DNA from: Larus michahellis
Lineage: Eukaryota; Chordata; Aves; Charadriiformes; Laridae
Direction: 5' to 3'
NCBI RefSeq assembly: GCF_964199755.1
Contig: NC_133906.1
Span: forward strand, 18,511,378 to 18,575,377
DNA length: 64,000 nt
Shown here: piece after piece, positions 10,946 to 36,750 of the stretch
Layout: the number at the start of each line of letters is the position of its first letter
Position numbering within the stretch: the first letter of the stretch is position 1
Notes under the pieces: generated by a model
Databases searched by the model: none
What the model was told of the DNA's origin: nothing
What the model saw: only the letters and a program-made list of their open reading frames with translations
Translations under genes and position numbers: made by a program

Positions 10946-12370
10946 GGGGTGGGGACGTCCTTCCTCTCCCCACCGCCTTGGTCCCCTGTCCCATCCCATC
11001 CAGTTGCACCCCGTCTCGTCCCACCCTGTCCCTGTGAGGTGCATCCCTCCCACTGCCAGGAGGAGGCAGCCCCCATACTCGGTGTCCCCCTCCCCTGCTA
11101 CACACAGAAAGGCCCCTCCAGCTGTCCCGCTGTCCCCAACCCCATCACCAGGGTGTCCCCTGCCCTGGACAGGGTTGCTGTAGAGCTAACCTAGCCTTTT
11201 AGCATTGCCTGGGGAGAGTTATTTTTTACCTAGTTTCTCTATTTTTTTTATTTTTATTTTTTTTCTTAATCCCATCCTGGGAATTTTAGACACAAACATT
11301 CCAGTGAAAAGCAGTATTTCTTGGAGCAGTCCTTGGGGAGGAGGGAGCGTTTGGGAGTGCTGGGGCAGGCTGGAGGGATGCAGGATTAGCTGCAGAGGGT
11401 GTCCCTGCTTGCCCCCACCACCTCTGGCCAGAGCACAGGTCTGTTTTGCAGAAGTGTCCCCAAAGTGTCCTTCCAGTGGCAGCTCTGGGTCTGCCTTTGG
11501 CGCATCCCTGTCCTGCATGTGGGACCAGCTCGGCCATACGAGGCACCGGTGAGGGCATCTCCTCGTGTCCCTCCTGCAACAAACATCACAAGCACAACAG
11601 GACTGAAAGCACCCAACCCCCCAATGGACGCTCCCTCTCACAAGGGACCAAGCAGCCGGTGCTTCTCCGAGCAGCAGGAGAGGTGGCCAGACACCAGACC
11701 AGCTGCGCTCGCTCCAGGGGGACACGCACCCATGACGGGCAGCTGGGGCACAGCATGGCCGAGGGCAAGTCCCACTCATCTCATTTTGCCACTGGGACTG
11801 AGACAAGGCAGGACGCTGCACTGGGACCATCCTTCCAGTGCATCGGCAGAGGCACCCTCACAGAGTGGGGCAGCATCCCAGACATGGGATGGACTGGGAG
11901 ATGACCATGAAGACCAGCTCCCTGGCTCCTATCTGGGAGCCCTGGAGCCCATCTCCTGGTTGTGGATGGGGGCCACGGTGTGTCCGACATCACCCCCTAT
12001 GCCAGGTCCCCGCAGGGCAGAGGTGCAGGTGACCCACCAGCCGCCCACATCCCTCGCTGTCCCTCCCTGCTTGCATTATTTAGCTCCGCCGTAGGGCAGG
12101 TCTTCCTCCAAGCACTTTATACGCCTTAACTACTGCCGGGCTGCCCTGGCGGGAGGTCCTCTGCCACGCAGATGTGCTGCCACCGCCTTTCTGTGCCCTC
12201 GACTTGCTCCGTGTCATCCTGCTGCTGGATCCGACCTGGGTTTATTTTGCCTGGAGAAGCGCTAACCCTCTCACCTCACTCCCCGCCGCCGCGCAGCGCC
12301 CGTGCCAGGGCGGCATCCTCCTTTTGGGCAGCTACTGCAGGTTCTTAATAAATCTTTTTACCAGGAAACG
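10946..12370 (+). other. GM2A: GM2A 3'UTR
   Basis: About 1.4 kb from the stop to the first canonical AATAAA downstream. A T-rich stretch lies at about 11,219-11,268. No coding potential was recognised. The end is inferred from the poly(A) signal. Confidence 0.65.
12347..12352 (+). terminator. GM2A polyadenylation signal AATAAA
   Basis: A canonical hexamer followed by a T-rich stretch. It is the first AATAAA after the GM2A stop. Cleavage is expected 10-25 bases further on. Confidence 0.65.
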
Positions 12371-12693
12371 GAGCTGGTGCCTCTTGGTGTGGAGCGACCT
12401 AGGGCTGGTGCCTCTTGTGCTGGGAGTGACCTAGGGGGTGGTATTTGTTTCCCTTGAAATAGTGGGGACAGGGTTTTGAGCTGGAGGGCAGCAAAAGTGG
12501 TGTGAGGGCAGTAGTGGAGGACGCTGCAGCCAGAAGAGGTGAGTGTGAGCAGCCCCGAGGCCGGCTCCTGTGCAAGGGGCAGAGCGGGGATCTGCAGGCG
12601 CTGCTGCTGGATACAGGGACAGCCCCTGCCTCCCGCCCCCAGGGGGGACACCCCATGCTGGGAGGCTCGGGGATGTCGCGCGTCCCCAACAAC

Positions 12694-13340
12694 CATAGAA
12701 TCGTCTGGGTTGGAAGGGACCTTTCAGATCATCGAGTCCAACCATCAACCCAACACTGCCAAAACCACCACCAAACCATGTCCCTCAGCGCCACGTCCAC
12801 ACATCTTTTAAATACCTCCAGGGATGGCCGTTCCACCGCTTCCCTGGGCAGCCCGTTCCAATGTTTGATAATCCTTTTTGTCAAGAAATGTCCATCCTAA
12901 ACCTGCCCTGGCGCAACTTGAGGCCGTTCCCTCTTGCCCTGTTGCCTGTTCCTTGGGAGAAGAGACCGACCCCCCTTGGATACACCCTCCTTTCAGGGAG
13001 CTGTAGGGAGCGAGAAGGTCTCCCCTCGGCCTCCTTTTCTCCAGGCTGGACACCCCCAGCTCCCTCAGCCGCTCCTCACCAGACTTGTGCTCCAGACCCC
13101 TCACCAGCTCCGTTGCCCTTCTCTGGACCCGCTCGAGCGCCTCAGTGTCTGTCTTGTAGTGAGGGGCCCAAAACCGGACACGGTGTTTGAGGTGGGGCCT
13201 CACCAGTGCCGAGTACGGGGGGATGATCACTTCCCTGCTGGCCACGCTGTTCCTGTTACAGGCCAGGATGCTGTTGGCCCTCTTGGCCACCTGGGCTCCC
13301 ATCCAGCTGGCTGCCGACCAACCAACACCCCCAGGTCCCC
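12694..13340 (-). mobile_element. CR1 LINE fragment (ORF2 C-terminus and 3' end)
   Basis: It begins with the reverse complement of the CR1 3' end (CATAGAATCGTCTGGGTTGG). The minus strand encodes the CR1 ORF2 tail: [35 protein letters not shown] and [14 protein letters not shown]. It is frame-broken. It lies between the GM2A 3' end and the SLC36A1 promoter. The right border is approximate. Confidence 0.9.
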
Positions 13341-13508
13341 CTTCCCCAGGCCTGTCCCCCTGACCCCTGCCAGCCCGCCCTGCTCTGCAGGCCTTTCCCA
13401 GGGAATAGTCCCGCTGAGGGGTGGCGGGGCGGATGTTCCTCGTCGCCCAGGCGTGGAGGGGTTCAGGGCTCGCGCTCGCCCCACTCGGTGGCAGCGGAAT
13501 CCCGCCCC

Positions 13509-13548
13509 CCCCGCTGCTAGCCCGCGGCCCCCGCTGCTAGCCCGCGGT
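13509..13548. repeat. 20-bp tandem duplication
   Basis: CCGCTGCTAGCCCGCGG occurs at 13511 and again at 13531, with period 20. It lies in the upstream part of the SLC36A1 CpG island. Confidence 0.8.
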
Positions 13549-13587
13549 CACCGCCGCGCCCGCTAGGCGGCGCTGCAGTGCCGCGTC

Positions 13588-13730
13588 CCTCCGCCCATCG
13601 CCCCGCCCATCGCCGCATCCCTCCGCCTATCGCCGCGCCCCACTGCGCCTTCGTCCCTCCCCTCCGCCCATCGCCCCGCCCCTCCGCCTATCGCCGCGCC
13701 CCACTGCCCCTTCGCCCCGCCCCACGCCTT
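13588..13730. repeat. Imperfect tandem duplication in CpG island
   Basis: Blocks of CCGCCCATCGCCCCGCCC (13591 and about 13663) and CCGCCTATCGCCGCGCCC (about 13623 and 13684) are repeated with a spacing of roughly 60-72 bases. The result multiplies GC-box-like sites upstream of the CLEAR element. Confidence 0.75.
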
Positions 13731-13780
13731 CACGGCTCCCCCGCGCGCAGGCGCGGCGGCGGCGGTCAGCTGAGCCGGCT

Positions 13781-13790
13781 GTCACGTGAC
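13781..13790. promoter_or_regulatory. CLEAR element (TFEB/TFE3/MITF E-box)
   Basis: GTCACGTGAC, the full 10-bp palindromic consensus for lysosomal-gene control. It lies inside the CpG island about 50 bases before the inferred exon 1 donor. SLC36A1 is a lysosomal amino acid transporter upstream of mTORC1, so a TFEB site is functionally sensible. Confidence 0.7.
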
Positions 13791-13899
13791 GGCGCGGCCG
13801 AGGGAGCGGGCCCGGCGGGGCCGCGGGGCGGCGGCGGCGAGGTGCGGGGCTCGGCGGGGAATGGCGGGGTGCGGGAGGGGGCGGTCAGCCGGCCGGCCA

Positions 13900-14480
13900 G
13901 CAGCATGCGGGGGTGCTCAGGGGTGCACGAAGGGGGCCGGCAGCCAGCGGGGTGCCCAGGGATGCGGGGGGCAGACTGGCAGCAGTCCGCGGGGTGTCCA
14001 GGAAGGCGGAGGGGGGGCGGCAGTCCGCATCGTGGCGCGGGGTCCCGGGGGTGCTGTCAGCCCCCGCGGATGTCAGGGGAGCCTGGGGGCCCTGACAGGA
14101 CTCAGGGGGCCGCTGGCAGCCCTTATACGTGGCCGGGTGTGGAGGGGGGTGCTCAGGGCCTGGGGGGGGCCGGCAGCTTGCATGGATGCGTGGAGCTCCC
14201 CGGGGGTGCTGGCGTCAGGCATGGGTGCCTGTGGGTGCAGGAGCATGCTGGCGGCCCGCACGGGTGCTCAGGGGACCCTGGGGGGGCTGGTCGCCTGTGT
14301 TTGTGGCCACGTGTGTGTGTGGGGATACGCAGAGCTTGAGTGGGGGGGTGCCATCAGCTTGCAGGGGTGCCCAGAGGTCTCTGGGCGTCCTGTCAGCCTG
14401 CGGGGGTCCCTCAGGGTGCCCGGCGCCCACATGAGTGCCTAGATCCTGCACAGACGCTCAGGGATGGGTGCTGGGTGCCC
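13900..14480. repeat. Degenerate G-rich minisatellite
   Basis: About 580 bases of imperfect units built on GGGGTGCTCAGG, GGCAGCC and CGGGGTG, with variable spacing of about 30-60 bases. The lack of stop codons gives long frames of 218 and 253 residues that resemble no protein. It lies in the inferred SLC36A1 intron 1. Confidence 0.7.
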
Positions 14481-14623
14481 CTCGGAGTGCCCGGGGGTGC
14501 CGTGCAGTATGTGGGGGGCACAGCCCCCATGCATTGTGCACCAGGGTGTGAGGTGCTGGTAGGGGTGCTGGGTGCTGTGTGGCACTGGGGGGAGGGCGAG
14601 CTGGAGGGTGCAGCCATGCTGCT

Positions 14624-14705
14624 GGGGGGGGGGGGGGGGGCACAGCATAGCATGGGGGCTGGGGGGGGTCGGTGCTGATCTCCTCCCTGCCCCCCCCCCC
14701 CCCCC
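14624..14705. repeat. G17 and C16 homopolymers, inverted
   Basis: Seventeen G at 14624-14640 and sixteen C at 14690-14705 are separated by 49 bases. They could pair as a hairpin or form a quadruplex. Lengths may be wrong in the assembly. Confidence 0.8.
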
Positions 14706-16470
14706 GCCAAGTGGGGAGAAGCCAGGCTGAGGGGACCAGGCCATGCTGCAAAGCGATGGAAAGGTGAGCCTGAGGGTGACTCTGGGGCTGGGAGAGCACC
14801 GGGTCACACAGGCACAAGAGGACCCGTGCTGTGGGGACGCAGCTGATGCGGCCGTCCTGTCCGGGAGGTGTCGTGCCGGCCTGGGCATGGTCGCCTGGGG
14901 AAGGGTCTCAGCCGCAGCCTCCCTGCAGGCAGGGGAGTGGGGCGAGGTGGGAGGGGGACCTGGCAGCACCGGCTCTCCCCCGTGTCACTCCGAGGTGGGT
15001 TACAAGCAGCGCTTTGGAAATAAAGGATTCCACATGCGTGGCAGGAAGCGGCAGTGAGTTTTGCCAAGCGGCTCACTTTTCTGGAAGATTTCCTGTTGTC
15101 TGTTCCGCACACAGCTGGGGAGGGCTGGTGAGGTCCGCAGCGAGTTGCATCTTGCTTTTGACTTCTGGCGTGGGGTTGTCACTCTAAAGGGACAAAATGC
15201 TGTCACCCCCCGCCCCTTGGCTTTCCTGAGCGTTCCACTCACCACAGTGAAATGGTGTGTCGGGGGGGAAAGCACGTGAAAGTGGCTGAGGAGTCAGGTT
15301 TAAAGTGGAAACCGAATGTGGCTGTTCCTGTCTTTGCTCTTTGTAATGACTGGGAGATGATGTAGTGGGGTTTTGCTTCAGTTTGAAATATTCATTTTGT
15401 GGATGAGACGGCATCTTCCTGTTGATTGCGGGGGAGCTGAGTGCTCTTTCCCTGCTGCTATGCAACCTTTAATCCAGACACAAAGAAGGCAAGTCAAGAT
15501 GAACGCATTTCCCTGGCTCTTCAAAGCAAAAAGCAGCCAGGCCTGCTTGAGAGGGGAAAAAAAAAAAAACACGGAGAGCAATCAGGCAGACTGATGTAAC
15601 CGTGTTGTGTTTTATCTGGAGAACATTGCTGTTGGGCACTTTAGATAACATGCAGGCCATCTTTGGGGAGGGGTATCCAAGCCTGAACCAACCTGGCACC
15701 CCCTCTGCCTGCTCTCCTTGCCCACTACCACCCCTTGGTGCTTGGCAGAGCCTCCCACGTCTCTTCCCTGCCCCATGGGCCCGTCACCGATGACAAACAG
15801 CTTCTAACGCTTTCCTTGTGTAAACTAATGCTGCCGTTCTTCCCGGTCCCTGCCTCGCCGGATGGCCCTGCCTGTGGTGGAGCCGGTTCAGGGCATAATT
15901 ACGTGGCCTGGCTGCGAGGGAGAAGGCTGGGCAGGGGTGATGCACGCGCTGCCTTCGGCTCCCTGCCTGCAAGCTGGGCTCGCCGCTGCTCCGGAGGCTG
16001 GTATTGCGCAGGATGGACTGCTTTCCGCTGCTGGTTTTGCCTGGTGCTGGAGGAAATAAAACAGCGTTGTTGCATCCTGGGTGACTGCTCCTCAGCAGCT
16101 GGGATCTGGAGCAAGCATCCAGTCGAGCAAAGTCCTTTATTCCCTGCTTCCCTTCTGGTTGGAAGAAGGGAATCTCTCACAGCGATCGCAGCTCCTGGCT
16201 TGTTTTCGTATGTGGCAGCCAGGTTTGCAGAGAGCGGTGCTGGGCAGGGGGAATGCCAGGGGGCTCTGGGGCTGGAGCGCGACCCGAGCAGCCTGGGCTG
16301 AGCTTTCCCTGCACAGCCAAATGTTTCAGTCTGTGCCAGGGCTGCATCCTGCGGGCGCTCGCGTGACCCAGCGGGCGCCTGAGGAGCCTTCTGGCAGGAA
16401 ACGAGCCCGTTTGCGGTGGCGATATTTCACTGCTGCTTCCGCTCGGCCACGGTCCAGCTCCCTGCCAGTG
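14706..16470. other. Inferred SLC36A1 5' intron sequence
   Basis: No exon was recognised. An A12-13 run lies near 15559. An ATG followed by a good donor at 14743-14763 is noted but unsupported. The stretch up to 16,470 otherwise shows nothing clear. Confidence 0.5.
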
Positions 16471-16474
16471 ACAG

Positions 16475-16952
16475 TTCAAGAGGGACAGGGAACTGCTGGA
16501 GAGGGTGCAGCAGAGAGCTACCAAGACGATTAGGGGACTGGAACACCTCTCTTATGAAGAAAGGCTGAGGGATTTGGGTCTCTTCAGTCTGGAAAAAAGA
16601 CGGCTGAGGGGGGACCTTATCAACACTATAAATATTTAAAGGGTGGGTGTCAGGAGGATGGGGCCAGGCTCTTCTCAGTGGTGCCCAGTGACAGGACAAG
16701 AAGTAATGGGCACAAACTTGGCCATAGGAAGTTCCTTCTAAGCACAAGGAGGAGCTTCTTTCCTTTGAGGGTGGCAGAGCCCTGGCACAGGCTGCCCAGA
16801 GAGGTGGTGGAGTCTCCGACTCTGGAGACATTCCAAACCCACCTGGAGGCGTTCCTGTGCCAGCTGCTCTGGGTGACCCTGCTCTGGCAGGGGGTTGGAC
16901 TAGATGATCTCCAGAGGGCCCTTCCAACCCTGTGATTCGATATGATGTTATG
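16475..16952 (+). mobile_element. CR1 LINE fragment (ORF2 tail and 3' end)
   Basis: Plus-strand CR1. It encodes [39 protein letters not shown] and DLINTIN, then breaks. It ends with the CR1 3' signature TTGGACTAGATGATCTCCAG and TCCAACCCTGTGATTC. It lies in the inferred SLC36A1 5' intron. Confidence 0.92.
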
Positions 16953-17475
16953 ACAGGGGAGGGGACTGGGACTGCTGGGGGTGATGCCTGCGGCAGGACA
17001 CCCAAGAGGAGCCTTGGGGCAGGGGCTGAGTCTCCAGGCTGTGTGGCAGAGGCCCGATGGATGATTTCCCTGCCTCCTGTGCTCCTTCCCAGCGGGCATT
17101 CAGGGGGCTGGGTGCGACTGGGGGGCTGGAGGAAGCAAAGGCTGATTTTGGGATGGGGGCAGCAGGCTGGGCAGAAGCAGCAGGAGCTCTTCAGGGCACG
17201 CGTGGGAATTAAACCAGCTGCCTGCTTTCCAGCCAAAGGCAGGAGGTTTGTGTCCTTGGTGAGGGCTCGTGCCGGTGTTCCTGGCTTGCAGGATCCTGCT
17301 GGGGTTTTGGCTGGAGCAAGAGTTCCGGGTTGTGCAGGGGGCTCATCCTGGGAAGCCCCTTAGTGCTGTAGGCACCTCCGTGGCTGTGAAACATTTGGGG
17401 TGGGTGGTTTGCTGTCAGCACGTGGGCTGTGCTCCCGCCTGATGGAGCATAATCAATACTTTTTCATTTTTTTAA
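16953..17475. other. Non-coding stretch upstream of a poly(A) tract
   Basis: No protein similarity was recognised. It precedes an AATAAA plus A18 signature and could be the body of a retroposed transcript. Confidence 0.35.
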
Positions 17476-17511
17476 AATAAAAACTCTTCAATTAAAAAAA
17501 AAAAAAAAAAA
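17476..17511 (+). repeat. AATAAA followed by A18 tract
   Basis: AATAAA at 17476-17481, then 12 bases, then 18 A at 17494-17511. This is the arrangement expected at the 3' end of a retroposed mRNA on the plus strand. It lies about 380 bases before the SLC36A1 TATA box. Confidence 0.6.
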
Positions 17512-17888
17512 GAGAAGTTAGGAAACTTTCCTTTCCCTGGCAAGAGCAGGCTGTTCCTGTGCAGCAAACTGTGTGTGGGGGAAAAGCGGTTGCTTTTTCC
17601 TGGCTGTCCTTTTGACTGCCTGAGTGCCAGGGCTGGGGACACTGCCAGCGTGTGGCGGTGGTGCCATGCTGGCCACCCCTGAGCAGAGATGCACGGGTCC
17701 CTTGCCCAGCATGAAGCGGGTCGCATCCAGGCTCTTCCTGCAGGATCCCGAGCCTGTTCCCGCCTGGGTGTGCCCAAGGCACGTGCTGGGGGCATGAGCC
17801 TGTGGGAAGAGCCAGTGGGAATGTTCCGTGCACCTTTGACCTTGGGACCTGCCAGCTGCCTGATGACTTGGGCAGGAGCGCGTTGCTG

Positions 17889-17896
17889 TATAAAAG
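17889..17896 (+). promoter_or_regulatory. SLC36A1: TATA box of an alternative SLC36A1 promoter
   Basis: TATAAAAG stands 56 bases before an in-frame ATG at 17945, which puts a start site near 17920 and a short 5'UTR. It would drive a transcript encoding a 25-residue longer N-terminus. It could also be a chance match in an intron. Confidence 0.5.
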
Positions 17897-17944
17897 CCCA
17901 GGAGAGGACCTTGCTCTGGCAGTACGAGCTGGTCTCTCTGCACG

Positions 17945-34024
<16,080 letters not shown>

Positions 34025-34499
34025 CGGTCCCTCTGCCCCGCCGCCCCCCCCAGCCCCCAATGCCGTGCTGGGGGCACGCGGGCACCGGGCGCTGCTGTTC
34101 CCCAGGGGACGGTCTCCCCTCCGCTCTTGGGGAAACATGGTGGGTTTGGTCTGCGAGAGAATGGGGCTGCCCCGGCTCGTGGCCTCCCACCTCCGGCTGC
34201 AGCAGGGTCCCGTGCTGGGCTCCGGCTGGGCAGGTGGGATCCGGCCCGGAGCTGGGGCAGTGCCTTCCCTGGGGGCTTTTTTTTTTGGGCGGGTGATAGA
34301 GCAAAACAGCCCCCTCAGCACCTGTGTAAATAGTCGCTTTGAGAGGTGAGGAATCCTGGGGATGTAGATTTTGGTTTTATTTTATTTTTTTAAATCGAAC
34401 CTTTCCATATTTCCCCCGTCCCTTCAGCCAGGGCGGGGAACAGGGACTGCTCTTTTTTTGTGCCAGTTTTTGGTTGGGTTTTTTTGGGTTTTGGGTTTT

Positions 34500-34501
<2 letters not shown>

Positions 34502-34535
<34 letters not shown>

Positions 34536-34553
34536 CCGCCTCAGCACTTTATT
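34502..34553 (-). repeat. T34 tract with antisense AATAAA (candidate retrocopy 3' end)
   Basis: Thirty-four T at 34502-34535 on the plus strand. On the minus strand this reads AATAAA (34553-34548), 12 bases, then A34, the signature of a reverse-transcribed polyadenylated RNA. TTTTGGG repeats flank it on the left. The parent transcript was not recognised. Confidence 0.55.
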
Positions 34554-36716
34554 TTTACAGCAACAGAGAAACCTCAGCTCAGGTTGGAGAGTGTGGAGCT
34601 GCCGCCTCACCCCGGCCCTGCGGGGAGAGAGGGCAGAGCCCGAGGTCCGGAGCATCCCGGGGCCCCCCAGCTCTCCTGCAGTGGGATCCCGGGACACGGG
34701 CATTGGCTCCTGCCACGCTCCGGCTCTTGTTTCCAGCTGCCTCAGGGGCTGAGCAGGTCCTGGAGCCGGGTACGGGGCACGGCGCCTCCCTGATCTTGGG
34801 AGGTTTTGCTGAACTCCACGCTTTCAGTAGTGACACTCTTTTTCCCCATCGTAGCGCACATACCTAACGCGTGGCTTTCGGAAGCGTTAAGAACTGAGGT
34901 GTGCGGAGAGCAACGGGATCTGCCATAACGAGGGTCCAAGCTGGTCACCTTTGGCTGGGAGCCTCTCCCTGTGTGGGACGGGGTGTCCCCGGGGGTCACC
35001 GCACGCCACAAAAATACATCGCCTTGTTTACAGTGCCCGAGCTGGCCCCGGCACGCTCCGGCCGCATCTGCAGGCCGTTACTGAATGTCAAATCGCTCAC
35101 GAAAGACCCATAATAATATTTTTTTTTACCCTTTTTTTTTTTTATCCTCATCCCGCTCCCTCCTGGTGGCATCCTCCACCCCAGCTCCGCGTCCCCTGGT
35201 AGGAGGCAGCTCTCTGGTGCTTCTCCCTCTGCTCCTGTTGCTTCTTGCGTTGTGGCTGGTGCATGCCTGGGGTGGACGGTCCCCACCGCGCTGCTGCTTT
35301 CCTTCCTCTCGGTGAGCCCAGCTTCCTCCCTGGAGTGTTTGCTTGCCTTTCTGCTGGATTAATTTTTTTATTTTTTTTATTTTTATTTTTTTTTTAAGAC
35401 GAAAGCAAACGCATCCTCCGTGGGATGTCTTTTCCTAGTGGTGTGAAAGCCGCCCCTCTGCAACCCCCTGTCTGGGCCAAACTCCTCCCTGCAGACGCAG
35501 CATCTCCCTCTCCTTTAGAGAGCCGTTATCCCCACATCCCGCCGCGGCCGTGTCTCCCTGGGGATGGGCAAAGGCTGCTGGCAGTGGAGGGAAAGGAGCT
35601 CGAACGTAGCGCTGGTGGGCTGTGTTCCTATCTTTGATGGAGGGTGAGTGAGGCTTGGTGTTATTTTCGGTTGTTTGACCCACTTCTGGGAGGAGAAGGC
35701 TGTGCAGAGCGGTGTCCCTGCAGCTGCCTCCTCCATGGGTGGTGTTTCGGTGTCTCGCACTGCGTCCCCTTTGCTGGCTCTGCTTTGGGTACCCCCTGCC
35801 CGTACGTGGACCCATGGCCAGGTGTGGATGGGTCCGTGCCGCGTCCCTGCTCCTTTCCAGCCCCTCGCTGCTCGCTGCACCTCTCGGGGCTCACCTCATC
35901 TCCTCCCAGTCTGTGCTGGTGAAGGTTTTGGCATGTTCCGGCATCGCTTGGTTATGGGCAGAGCAAAGCTTTAAGTCAAATCCTCCATTGGGAGGACACC
36001 GTGGGGGTGGAGAGCAAACAGCCACGGCTGGGAGGGGGCTGCAGGACGCCCTGCGGACGGGAAAAGTGCAATATTCACAAATATTCACAAATAACTCACA
36101 TCCATGGCTGTGTACTGACCCCAGCGTGGCCCCTGGGGGTCTGGGTGCAGAAATGTCACCCTCGGCAGAGGAAGGCATGCTGCGAGGGGCGGGGGATGTC
36201 TGGTGCTGGCCCCCCGGCTCTGTCAGTACCCCACAAGAAGGGCTGGCTGCGTTTTGGGGGACAGCCATGTGACAGGGCCTGTCCCCAGCCCGGCACCGGG
36301 CATCAGTGGGTTTGCTGGGGGGGGAAGTAGCATCCAGTTCACTTTGCAATCAGCGGTGAAGACCTCATTTCCCAGGAGACTGGGGTATCACAACAGCATT
36401 AACGGTTTTTTGCAGTTCTTCACTTTTATCGGGGTGAGCAGGGGGTGGTCGGAGATGGGGCCGGAGGGGGACAGGGCGTGAGGGGCCCTGCCAAGCCAGG
36501 ACCCCATGCAGGGTCCCCATGGACACAGGGGACCCCATGGACACAAAAACTTGACACTTGTGTATCGTAGGCTGCTTTGTAACCAAGGAAATTGTGTAAA
36601 TATAGAAATGATTAATGTACGTGTCTTGTACCTATGGATAGCGTCAGTGTACGGCGTGTGTAGCTGCCCAGTGGAAGAGCTGGTGCTGCACCTGAATCAT
36701 GTATCTCACTTTAATC

Positions 36717-36722
36717 AATAAA
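36717..36722 (+). terminator. SLC36A1 polyadenylation signal AATAAA
   Basis: A canonical hexamer followed after 18 bases by an A10 run. A second AATAAA stands at 37147-37152 and could serve a longer form. Confidence 0.6.
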
Positions 36723-36750
36723 TATGATCTATTTTTATGTGAAAAAAAAA

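Larger units (their letters stand above)
13430..13880 (+). promoter_or_regulatory. SLC36A1: CpG-island promoter and inferred non-coding exon 1 of SLC36A1
   Basis: Extremely CpG-dense sequence with repeated GC boxes (CCCCGCCC) and a perfect CLEAR palindrome at 13781-13790. A good splice donor, GAG|GTGCGG, follows at 13842, suggesting a non-coding first exon ending at 13841. It would splice to an acceptor at 18014, just before the conserved methionine. No TATA box was seen. The exon and TSS are inferred; the composition and sites are directly visible. Confidence 0.6.
34025..36740 (+). other. SLC36A1: SLC36A1 3'UTR
   Basis: About 2.7 kb to the AATAAA at 36717, inferred as the main 3' end because no earlier sense AATAAA was seen. 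It contains a T34 tract with an antisense poly(A) signal at 34502-34553, a T-rich block near 35361-35397, and a short AATATTCACA repeat near 36070. Confidence 0.6.

Noticed and set aside
13578-14442. Plus-strand frames of 253 and 218 residues
   Set aside because: They run through a CpG island and a minisatellite, are rich in G, R, A and P, and resemble no family.
14707-14763. Possible exon with ATG and GTGAGC donor after a C-rich tract
   Set aside because: The acceptor depends on a C homopolymer, the frame is tiny, and joining it is not required by the conserved SLC36A1 start.
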